Assembly (NCBI GenBank): GCA_903875445.1
Contig: CAIQWD010000116.1
Coordinates: 1-64,000 of the forward strand
Origin: an uncultured delta proteobacterium
GTDB lineage: Bacteria > Desulfobacterota > Desulfobulbia > Desulfobulbales > Desulfocapsaceae
Direction of reading: 5' to 3'
Length of the DNA: 64,000 bases
The notes under the pieces are model-generated. The model was given only the letters and a program-made list of their open reading frames with translations. It made no database searches and had not been told where the DNA came from. Each line of letters opens with the position of its first letter. Position 1 is the stretch's first letter. Below, piece after piece: positions 35,348 to 43,312 of this stretch. The position numbers and the translations under genes were made by a program.

Positions 35348-38329
35348 ATGATTTCTGATGTATCTGAATATATAGCCTCACTGAAAAATTCCCCGAAATT
35401 CGGATCTCAGGTTGTCTGTCACAAATCCTATCCCAAAAAGGACGCCGAATATGTCCGGAAATTTCCGTCTCTCGCACCATCTCTTAGAAATTGTCTCAAC
35501 GGGTTAGGGATAAAACAGTTATACAGCCACCAAAGCCAGGCAATTCAAAGCATTTTATGCGGGACCCATGTGGTTGTGGCAACCCCGACCGCCTCCGGCA
35601 AGAGTATGATTTACAATCTTCCGGTGTTAAACGACCTGTTCAGCGACAACCCCGGCCACTCCCTCTATCTCTTTCCTCTCAAGGCCCTGGCGTATGATCA
35701 GTACAATGTGATAATCAGGCTGTTTTCCCAACTTCCCAAAGAAATACAAGAAAAACACAAGAATTTCGCCACCATTTTTGACGGTGACACCTCGAGTTAC
35801 GGGAGAAGAAAAATCCGCGATCACCACCCACGGGTGCTTCTCACCAATCCCGAGATGCTCCACCTGTCGATGCTGCCCTATCACCGGAACTGGCAAACAT
35901 TTTTCGCTGGCCTGCGTTATGTAGTGATCGATGAAGTCCATAGTTATCGCGGTGTTCTCGGCAGTCACATGGCCTGGGTGATCCGCAGATTATCGCGCCT
36001 CGCCGCCCATTACGGAGGCAACCCGACCTTTATTCTCCTTTCGGCAACTATCGGCAATCCTGCGGAATTGAGCCGGCTGCTGCTTGATAAACCGGTGGAG
36101 GTAATTTCCGAATCGGGGGCACCCAGGGCTGAGAGAAGCATGCTCTTTCTCAATCCCTGGGACAGCGCCGCCTATACTGCCAGTCAATTGCTGGAGGCGG
36201 CGGTAAAACGTGGACTGCGGACCATTGTCTATACCCAGTCGCGGAAAATGACCGAACTGATCAATCTGTGGACGGGGCCGCGACTTGGCGATCTCGCCGG
36301 CAAACTGAGTGCCTACCGGGCCGGTTTTTTGCCGGAGGAACGCCGCGAGATAGAACGGATGCTCTTTTCCGGCCAACTGCTGGGGGTCATCTCGACCTCT
36401 GCTTTGGAACTGGGTATCGATATCGGCGATCTGGATCTTTGTATCCTGGTGGGATATCCCGGTTCCATCATGGCGACCTGGCAAAGGGGAGGACGGGTGG
36501 GGCGGGGTGCGAGAAATTCGGCGACCATTCTTATCGGCCAGGAAGATGCCTTGGATCAGCACTTTATGCGGCAACCGGAGGATTTTTTTGCCAGATCCCC
36601 GGAGGCCACGGTCTTGAATCCGACCAATGTCTCGATCATGGAGCAGCATTTGCACTGCTGTGCTGCCGAACTGCCCTTATCATTTTCTGAAAATCTTATG
36701 CAAAACAGTGCTATTCGAGAAAGCCTTGCCGTTCTTTCACGGTCCGGGGCACTGCTTCAGACCGCAACCGGCGACCAATGGATTTCTTCCCGAAAATATC
36801 CGCACCGCCATGTCAACCTGCGCGGTGGCGGGACACAGCTGGCCATAATTGATCGGGAAAACGGGGAGGTAATAGGGGAGATCGATACCGGGCGCGGTTT
36901 AAAGGAGTGTCATCCGGGGGCGATATATCTGCATCGATCGACCACCTGGGTGATCGACACCTTAGATCTCCAGGGCAACGAAGTCTTGGCGCACCGCGAA
37001 ACACCCAAGTATTTTACTCGGCCGATGAGCGAAAAACGCACAGAGATCCTTGAAGTGCTTGCGACAAAGAACAGTTTCGGCATCCAGGTTTCTTTCGGCA
37101 GGGTACGAGTCACTGAAAAAGTGACCGGGTATCAAAAACGCAACAATCACACGCAAAAACTTATCGCTACAACGGCTCTCGACTTGCCGGAACAGATCAT
37201 TGAAAGCGAAGGCCTGTGGGTTGATATTCCCCAGGAGGCGGTTGCAAGCCTCGAACGGAAAAAATACCATTTCATGGGGGCGATTCACGCCCTGGAACAC
37301 GCCATGATAGCCCTTTTTCCTTTGCTGGTTCTCTGCGACCGAAACGATATCGGCGGGATCTCCTGTCCTTTCCATGAGCAGACCGAAAAGGCATCGATTT
37401 TTATTTATGACGGCTATCCCGGCGGAGTTGGACTGACAAAGGAGGCCTTTGCGAAAATTGATGACCTTCTTTTGCAAGCCCGGCAGACAATTATGTCTTG
37501 TGGCTGCGATACGGGTTGCCCTTCCTGCGTTCATTCACCGAAATGTGGATCTGGCAACAGGCCTATCGACAAGCGTGCCTGTCTTTTTCTTCTCGAGACT
37601 ATTTTAAGAAAGCCCATAAAGAACGAAGATACAAGAGTCGAATCGCAAGAAGTCCTGCAGAAACACCCGAGTCCGGAGAATATCGTATACCTCCATGCGC
37701 CGCAAGGTTTGGCAGTTTTACCGGATAGATTCGGAGTGTTCGATCTTGAAACAATCCGTTCGGCAGAAGAGGTAGGAGGGTGGCATCACGCAGACAAGAT
37801 GGGGGTTTCCGTAGCGGTGGTATATGATTCAGAAATCAATGACTGCGTCACCTATCTCGAACACGAGATGGACCAACTGATCACACACCTGCAATCGTTT
37901 GCACTGATAGTCGGATTCAATAACAAGCGGTTTGATAACAAGGTGTTATCTTCGTATACCACAATCGATCTAAACCGTCTTCCAACCCTTGACCTGTTGG
38001 AGGAGACCCATAACTACCTGGGGTATCGATTAAGCCTCAACAGTCTTGCTGAACATACCCTTGGGACGGCCAAAACGGCAGATGGGCTGCAGGCGCTTAA
38101 ATGGTATAAAGAGGGGAGGATTGATCTCATACAGCGATATTGCCGGAAGGACGTCGAGATCACCAGGGATCTGCTTTATCACGCCCTTGAGCAAGGGTTT
38201 TTGCTCTTTGCCAACAAGGCTAAGCAGAAAGTGCGACTCCCCCTGGCTTTAGAAAAAAGGATTGTCGATATTCTTAATCAGGGCCAAATGAGAGTATTGA
38301 AAATCCACCCTGTAGTGCCGCTGCTGTGA
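35348..38329 (+). CDS. DEAD/DEAH helicase (MrfA-like) fused to RNase H-fold exonuclease (MrfB-like)
   Basis: In this 993-residue protein, residues about 45-450 are a superfamily 2 helicase: YSHQSQAI, ATPTASGKS (Walker A), VIDEVHSYRG, LSATIGNP, QRGGRVGRG. Residues about 630-760 match the DUF1998 zinc region with CGCDTGCPSCVHSPKCG. From about 790 a DEDD exonuclease follows: FDLET (Asp799, Glu801), GFNNKRFD, YCRKDVEITRD. In Bacillus subtilis, MrfA (YprA) and MrfB (YprB) are separate proteins for mitomycin adduct repair. Its 3' end overlaps the convergent SH3 gene by 52 bases. Confidence 0.88.
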   Translation: MISDVSEYIASLKNSPKFGSQVVCHKSYPKKDAEYVRKFPSLAPSLRNCLNGLGIKQLYSHQSQAIQSILCGTHVVVATPTASGKSMIYNLPVLNDLFSDNPGHSLYLFPLKALAYDQYNVIIRLFSQLPKEIQEKHKNFATIFDGDTSSYGRRKIRDHHPRVLLTNPEMLHLSMLPYHRNWQTFFAGLRYVVIDEVHSYRGVLGSHMAWVIRRLSRLAAHYGGNPTFILLSATIGNPAELSRLLLDKPVEVISESGAPRAERSMLFLNPWDSAAYTASQLLEAAVKRGLRTIVYTQSRKMTELINLWTGPRLGDLAGKLSAYRAGFLPEERREIERMLFSGQLLGVISTSALELGIDIGDLDLCILVGYPGSIMATWQRGGRVGRGARNSATILIGQEDALDQHFMRQPEDFFARSPEATVLNPTNVSIMEQHLHCCAAELPLSFSENLMQNSAIRESLAVLSRSGALLQTATGDQWISSRKYPHRHVNLRGGGTQLAIIDRENGEVIGEIDTGRGLKECHPGAIYLHRSTTWVIDTLDLQGNEVLAHRETPKYFTRPMSEKRTEILEVLATKNSFGIQVSFGRVRVTEKVTGYQKRNNHTQKLIATTALDLPEQIIESEGLWVDIPQEAVASLERKKYHFMGAIHALEHAMIALFPLLVLCDRNDIGGISCPFHEQTEKASIFIYDGYPGGVGLTKEAFAKIDDLLLQARQTIMSCGCDTGCPSCVHSPKCGSGNRPIDKRACLFLLETILRKPIKNEDTRVESQEVLQKHPSPENIVYLHAPQGLAVLPDRFGVFDLETIRSAEEVGGWHHADKMGVSVAVVYDSEINDCVTYLEHEMDQLITHLQSFALIVGFNNKRFDNKVLSSYTTIDLNRLPTLDLLEETHNYLGYRLSLNSLAEHTLGTAKTADGLQALKWYKEGRIDLIQRYCRKDVEITRDLLYHALEQGFLLFANKAKQKVRLPLALEKRIVDILNQGQMRVLKIHPVVPLL

Positions 38330-38727
38330 CGTACCTGGGTCCATTTTTCTTTGGTCGCCAGCTTGGTCATAACAACTCCCCGCTCAACATCGGCCACAAC
38401 AGCACCGGTGGTTGCCGGTTCAGCACGCATATTGACGCTTTTTTCCGAGATGACGATGACAGTATCGCATTTTTTCACACTACCCTGGTGCACAAAACCG
38501 GTATCTCCCTCAAAATCGGAGACTTGATACCATTCTCCATCCTTTTTGATTACCTTCAGCGGATATCCCTGGAAAAGCTCCATGGAAGTGGGATGATTTT
38601 TCCCCGGACCGGTCTTGATAGTGGTATTGTCAGCAGTGACGGTTAAATAGTCGGCAGCAAAAACCGAGGAAAAGAAGAAGGTGCCGAGCAATCCAAAAAC
38701 AACAGACTTTTTCAATTGTTTTTTCAT
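38278..38727 (-). CDS. secreted SH3b-domain protein
   Basis: The start MKKQLKKSVVFGLLGTFFFSSVFA is a clear signal peptide; upstream codons to 38832 have no such feature. The mature 125 residues contain two bacterial SH3 domains (TVTADNTTIKTGPG...EWYQVSDFEGDTGFV and SVNMRAEPATTGAVV...WTQVRHSSGTTGWI). Such proteins bind peptidoglycan or envelope partners. It precedes the LD-carboxypeptidase gene's end on the same strand and may act on the cell wall. Confidence 0.85.
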   Translation of the reverse strand: MKKQLKKSVVFGLLGTFFFSSVFAADYLTVTADNTTIKTGPGKNHPTSMELFQGYPLKVIKKDGEWYQVSDFEGDTGFVHQGSVKKCDTVIVISEKSVNMRAEPATTGAVVADVERGVVMTKLATKEKWTQVRHSSGTTGWIFNTLIWP

Positions 38728-38835
38728 GGGTGAAAGGAACAAAGTTTTTGTTTTTATGAGATTAATGAGCATGTTACATACAGCAACCGACAGCCTTGTC
38801 CATCCTATAGCATGTATCCGTCCACAAGTCAAACA

Positions 38836-39783
38836 TCATATCACATATCGGGTGCGGGCGGATGGAAACAAAAGACGCGATTTTCCGCTCTGCATTTGAC
38901 TAAGAGCACCCAAAGGCAAGGTCATATTGACCGGACAGTGGCCGGAGGGGAAATTACCCCAAATGGAAAAATCGCCTTTATCACAAAGCGTAAGAACCCT
39001 GCGCCAAATGGTTTCCAAATAATCGATTTGCTGGGTAGCATCGTCAGGGTAAATGCCTGAAAACTCGCCGAGAATAAGGCCGGCAAGCCTCTTGAATTTG
39101 CCTGCTAGAAAGAGTTGCGTCAGCATCCGATCAAGCCGATACGCCGGCTCGTTCACATCCTCAAGAAAGATGATTTTATCATCCCAGGAAAAGTCGTAGG
39201 GGGTGCCAAGAAGGCTGATCAGGCTTGCCAGGTTGCCTCCCACCAAGGGAGCGGTACGGGTTGGGCCGTCCCGGAGCACCTCTATTTTTTTAATCGTCAG
39301 AGGCTCGTCCCATTTCCCGGAAAGACAAAGAAAAAAGCGTTTGAGGGCAGGTACTGCGGCATCTCCCAACGAAGTTACAACCGGCCCATGCAAGGATATC
39401 AAACCGGTTTTGGCATAGAGGTAATTCTGTAATACGGTTATATCGGAAAAGCCGATTATCATTTTTGGATGGGCGGCAACCAAGACCAGATCGATTTTAT
39501 CGATCATTCTCAGGCAGCCGAAGCCACCCCTCAGGCCAATGAGGGCCTTGATCTCCGGGTCACGCAGCAAACGGTTGAATTCGGAGGCACGATTTTCATC
39601 ACTGTCGGCAAGATATTCCTTGCCAGGCCAGAGATCTCTGGGATACGTGACGTTAAAACCCATTTCCCGGAGTACTTCAAGGCCCTTGAAAAAACGGTTC
39701 GTATCGACCAATCGACCGGCCGGGGCAACGATCCCCAGGGTGTCGCCTTTTTTGAGTGGCAGAGGTGGCAGGGGAATATTCAT
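38836..39783 (-). CDS. LD-carboxypeptidase (peptidase family S66)
   Basis: The 315-residue enzyme keeps the S66 residues: nucleophile Ser in GFSDIT, Glu in FLEDVNEPAYRLDRML and His in GNFPSGHC. Family members trim L,D-tetrapeptides in murein recycling (LdcA) or resist microcin C (MccF). No signal peptide, so cytoplasmic action is expected. It overlaps coaX by four bases. Confidence 0.93.
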   Translation of the reverse strand: MNIPLPPLPLKKGDTLGIVAPAGRLVDTNRFFKGLEVLREMGFNVTYPRDLWPGKEYLADSDENRASEFNRLLRDPEIKALIGLRGGFGCLRMIDKIDLVLVAAHPKMIIGFSDITVLQNYLYAKTGLISLHGPVVTSLGDAAVPALKRFFLCLSGKWDEPLTIKKIEVLRDGPTRTAPLVGGNLASLISLLGTPYDFSWDDKIIFLEDVNEPAYRLDRMLTQLFLAGKFKRLAGLILGEFSGIYPDDATQQIDYLETIWRRVLTLCDKGDFSIWGNFPSGHCPVNMTLPLGALSQMQSGKSRLLFPSARTRYVI

Positions 39784-40580
39784 TTGCGCACTATCTTCCG
39801 ATAGATGATCGCCAGGCCCATGAGGGTCAGCATTGGGTCTATCAAGTCAATTGTGGTGGCAAAGGGTGAGATCAATGCAGCCATGCCGCCAGTGGCCACC
39901 ACCCGAAAATCCTCGCCTTCGGATTGAACCATTTCCTTTTTAATACCCTTCACCAGGCCGTCGATCATCGCCCCGTAGCCGTAAAGGATGCCGCTTTTCA
40001 TCGCTTGCACGGTCGATTTTCCGATGATCAGGGGGGGAGCCTCGGAGACATCGATATGCGGGAGTTTAGCGGTTTTACTGGACAAGGCCTCAAGAGAAAT
40101 GGCTATTCCCGGCAGAATAACCCCGCCCAAATACTCGCACTTCTCGGTAAGGCAGTCAAAGGTGATGGCAGTCCCGAAATCGATGACAATCTGTTTGCAT
40201 GGCTTAAGATTCCAGGCGGCAATTGCATTAACCAGCCGGTCAGCGCCGACCTCCTGCGGATTATCAAGGTGCACGGCGATAAGATTTTTTAAGCGTTCGA
40301 CAGCAATGACAATAATATCGTGCTCCAGGTGGGCGGCAAAATGTTTCCGACAACAGGCAACCCATGCCGTCTCCAGGGTGGGAACGACACTGGCAATAAT
40401 GATTCCGTGAATCTTCTTTTTTTGTATGCCGGCCATGGCAAACAGTGTGTGATAGCGAATTGCCAGTTCATCGGCGGTACTCTTGGCATCGGACTTCATC
40501 CGCCATTGCCCGACAAGTTTGTCATATTCATACATGCCCGTGACGGTATGTGAATTGCCGATATCGACGACTAAAAACAT
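39780..40580 (-). CDS. coaX: type III pantothenate kinase
   Basis: CoaX phosphorylates pantothenate, the first step of CoA synthesis. Family motifs are LVVDIGNSHT at the N-terminus (phosphate loop), GADRLVNAIAA, IDFGTAITFD and the G-rich VVATGGMA. 266 residues is normal. It starts a short operon with the LD-carboxypeptidase. An inverted repeat CCAACG/CGTTGG lies 28-45 bases upstream of its start. Confidence 0.95.
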   Translation of the reverse strand: MFLVVDIGNSHTVTGMYEYDKLVGQWRMKSDAKSTADELAIRYHTLFAMAGIQKKKIHGIIIASVVPTLETAWVACCRKHFAAHLEHDIIVIAVERLKNLIAVHLDNPQEVGADRLVNAIAAWNLKPCKQIVIDFGTAITFDCLTEKCEYLGGVILPGIAISLEALSSKTAKLPHIDVSEAPPLIIGKSTVQAMKSGILYGYGAMIDGLVKGIKKEMVQSEGEDFRVVATGGMAALISPFATTIDLIDPMLTLMGLAIIYRKIVRK

Positions 40581-40700
40581 AGTACACCAAGTCTTAAATT
40601 AATGAGTCCAACGCTCTTTCGTTGGCAAGGTCCAACGAGTTATTATAATAGATGGCTAAAGAAAAGCATCCAAAACAAACCTTAATCCGGTAACAATACC

Positions 40701-41018
40701 ATGAAAACTCTTCTTCTTATTTCTACCACCGTCGAGCATAAGGAAGATGCTGAGCGTATCGCCGATTTACTCCTTGCACGCAGACTGGTTGCCTGCGCGC
40801 AAATCTCGGCCCCTATCGCCAGTGTCTACCGATGGCGCGAGGAAATCACTACCGCAAATGAATTCATCCTCAGCCTGAAAACGCTTCCGCAACATTACGC
40901 CCTGATTGAAGAGGTATTGCTCCAGGAACACCCTTACGAAATCCCTGAAATCATAGCACAGGAGATCCCCCTTGTAAGCAATTCCTATAGTCAATGGGTT
41001 GAACGGGAAGTGTCATGA
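40701..41018 (+). CDS. cutA: divalent cation tolerance protein CutA
   Basis: This 105-residue protein has the trimeric CutA1 fold signature: ISTTVEHKEDAERIADLLLARRLVACAQIS, SVYRWREEI and LQEHPYEIPEI. Its role in metal tolerance is known only loosely. It overlaps the next gene by four bases. Confidence 0.94.
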   Translation: MKTLLLISTTVEHKEDAERIADLLLARRLVACAQISAPIASVYRWREEITTANEFILSLKTLPQHYALIEEVLLQEHPYEIPEIIAQEIPLVSNSYSQWVEREVS

Positions 41019-41224
41019 ACGATCAGGAAAAGCGCCCAAAAGGCTATAGAAAAAGGAGGAGTGGCGAATACATATGTCACTGCTGCAAGCAGAAGCAGGA
41101 GTTCTGCTGGAGTTGTCCGTGCGGATTTATGATTTGCAAAGACTGCTTTGAAGAAAATAAGTGGGGCATCAGCAATGGCCCAACTTGGATCTGCCCGGAT
41201 TGTGAACGTATCAGGATGATGTGA
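41015..41224 (+). CDS. small Cys-rich zinc-binding protein
   Basis: This 69-residue protein has CHCCKQKQEFCWSCPCG, CKDC and CPDC: at least four Cys pairs able to hold two zinc ions in a RING/zinc-ribbon-like fold. It is translationally coupled to cutA (ATGA overlap), so a metal-linked role is possible. Family not recognised. Confidence 0.7.
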   Translation: MNDQEKRPKGYRKRRSGEYICHCCKQKQEFCWSCPCGFMICKDCFEENKWGISNGPTWICPDCERIRMM

Positions 41225-41408
41225 TTTCGAGGTCTCGGAGATTCTCCGGCCTGATTTTCACTTTTGCACCTGAAATTGCCTCCGGCGAGTGACATCTGAA
41301 GAACACTCTTCCATCTTCAATAACCCCGTTCAACAGGGTTGCGTCTTGCCCTGAAATACAATAAGATGCCGTGTTATCAAATACTCTTTCTCTTCCGTGG
41401 ATTATCAT
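41211..41408 (-). CDS. possible small protein, divergent from parE
   Basis: A 65-residue frame, MIIHGRERVFDNT to KVKIRPENLRDLEITSS, fills the gap between the zinc protein and parE. Its composition looks coding, and the C-terminal half resembles a small beta-barrel (TOBE- or PilZ-like by eye only). Against it: its ATG lies three bases from the parE ATG, and its end overlaps the convergent gene by 14 bases. Weak call. Confidence 0.35.
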   Translation of the reverse strand: MIIHGRERVFDNTASYCISGQDATLLNGVIEDGRVFFRCHSPEAISGAKVKIRPENLRDLEITSS

Positions 41409-41411
41409 AAT

Positions 41412-43247
41412 ATGAATGCATCTTCAGCTACTTACGATGAAAGCAAGATAAAAACCCTGAGTTCCCTGGACCATATTCGCAAGCGTCCGGGGATGTATAT
41501 CGGCCGGCTCGGCGACGGCTCGCATCACGATGACGGCATCTATATTCTCCTCAAAGAGGTAGTGGATAACGCCATCGACGAATTTATCATGGGGGCAGGG
41601 AAGCGGGTTAACATTACCATCGGTTCGACCGGGTATGTAACCGTACGGGATTTCGGCAGAGGTATACCGCTTGGTAAGTTAGTAGATTGTGTATCAACCA
41701 TCAATACCGGGGCAAAATATAACACCGATGTCTTTCAGTTTTCGGTAGGTCTTAATGGTGTTGGCACAAAGGCGGTTAATGCGCTTTCAGAGGTATTCAC
41801 TGTAACATCCTATCGTGAAGGAATATTTGCATCAGCGAAATTTAACGATGGCAAACTCATCGACAAGACGGAGGGGGACACCGAGGAAAAGAATGGCACA
41901 CTCATCGAATTCATGCCATCAACCAAGATGTTTCCCGAGTTCACCTTTGATCCGGCCTTTGTTGAAAAACGATTATGGAGATACGCCTATCTTAACGCCG
42001 GCCTGAAAATCTATTTCGACAAAAAGGTTTTTTATTCGGCCAACGGCTTGCTCGATCTCCTCGATAAGGAACTGGATGGGGCGCAGCTCTATAAACCCAT
42101 CTATTACCGGGATGCGATCCTTGAATTTGCCTTTTCACACACCGACACCTTCAGCGATTGCTACTTTACCTTTGTCAACGGCACCTACACCAGTGAAGGA
42201 GGCACTCATCTTTCTGCATTCCGGGAGGGTATCCTCAAAGGCATAAACGAATTCTCCGGCAAAAAATTTATCAACACCGATGTCCGCGACGGTATAGTCG
42301 GAACCTTGGCGATCAAGATCAAGGATCCGGTCTTTGAATCGCAGACTAAAAACAAACTCGGCAACACCGAAATACGGTCGTGGATCGCCGGCAAAGTCCG
42401 GGATGCCGTTTCCAGTGCCCTCTACAAAGATACCGAATCGGCGCAGATCCTCATTGAGAAGATACTGCGCAATGAAGACGTACGCAAAGAACTACAGAGT
42501 GTCCGCTCTGAAGCGCGTGCCAATGCCAAGAAAGTCGCACTGAAAATCGATCAGCTGAAAGACTGCAAATACCACCCCGCAAAGGACAAGCCCTCGCTGG
42601 AGGGAAGAGAAAGCATGGTCTTTATTACCGAGGGGCAATCGGCCGCCGGTTCGATTGTTTCATCGAGAGACCCTATGACCCAGGCGGTCTTTTCGTTGAA
42701 AGGAAAACCGCTCAACGTCTATGGCCAAAAAATGGCCATGCTCTACAAAAATGAAGAGATGTATGCCCTGATGCGGGCTCTCAATATCGAGGATTCGATT
42801 TCCGACATACGCTACGACAAGGTGATTTTGGCAACGGATGCCGATGTTGACGGCCTTCATATCAGAAACCTGCTCCTTACCTTTTTTCTGCATTATTTCG
42901 AGCCATTAGTCAAACTTGGATACGTCTATATCCTGGAGACTCCGATCTTTCGCGTTCGCAACAAACAAGAAACAATCTACTGTTATTCCGAGCAGGAAAA
43001 ACAGACGGCGACGCTTAAATTGCAGGGCTCAGGCAGCAAGGGGCAAGGGGTTGAAACAACGCGTTTCAAAGGGCTTGGCGAGATTTCCCCGAAAGAGTTT
43101 AAACAATTTATCGGACCGGATATTCGTCTCAAGAATGTGACCCTTGATTCTCTCAGCGAGGTGACCAAGGTTCTCACCTTCTATATGGGCAAAAACACCC
43201 CTGTGCGACGAAAATACATTATGGACCACCTGATCCTTACCAATTAA
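41412..43247 (+). CDS. parE: DNA topoisomerase IV subunit B
   Basis: This 611-residue ATPase subunit has the GHKL residues in EVVDNAIDEF and GRGIPLG, and RKRPGMYIG. The TOPRIM domain has TEGQSA and the metal triad DADVD in ATDADVDGL. It lacks the large insert of enterobacterial GyrB, as in ParE-type proteins of anaerobes. The TOPRIM motif normally reads EGDSA; here codon CAA at 42636-42638 gives Gln at the position equivalent to E. coli GyrB Asp426. It forms a pair with parC 65 bases on. Confidence 0.92.
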   Translation: MNASSATYDESKIKTLSSLDHIRKRPGMYIGRLGDGSHHDDGIYILLKEVVDNAIDEFIMGAGKRVNITIGSTGYVTVRDFGRGIPLGKLVDCVSTINTGAKYNTDVFQFSVGLNGVGTKAVNALSEVFTVTSYREGIFASAKFNDGKLIDKTEGDTEEKNGTLIEFMPSTKMFPEFTFDPAFVEKRLWRYAYLNAGLKIYFDKKVFYSANGLLDLLDKELDGAQLYKPIYYRDAILEFAFSHTDTFSDCYFTFVNGTYTSEGGTHLSAFREGILKGINEFSGKKFINTDVRDGIVGTLAIKIKDPVFESQTKNKLGNTEIRSWIAGKVRDAVSSALYKDTESAQILIEKILRNEDVRKELQSVRSEARANAKKVALKIDQLKDCKYHPAKDKPSLEGRESMVFITEGQSAAGSIVSSRDPMTQAVFSLKGKPLNVYGQKMAMLYKNEEMYALMRALNIEDSISDIRYDKVILATDADVDGLHIRNLLLTFFLHYFEPLVKLGYVYILETPIFRVRNKQETIYCYSEQEKQTATLKLQGSGSKGQGVETTRFKGLGEISPKEFKQFIGPDIRLKNVTLDSLSEVTKVLTFYMGKNTPVRRKYIMDHLILTN

Positions 43248-43312
43248 TAACGTAATTTACACCTCGCCGTACACGAGAGGGGTGAAACCGACCTACGGAC
43301 CGCTTAGAAAAA

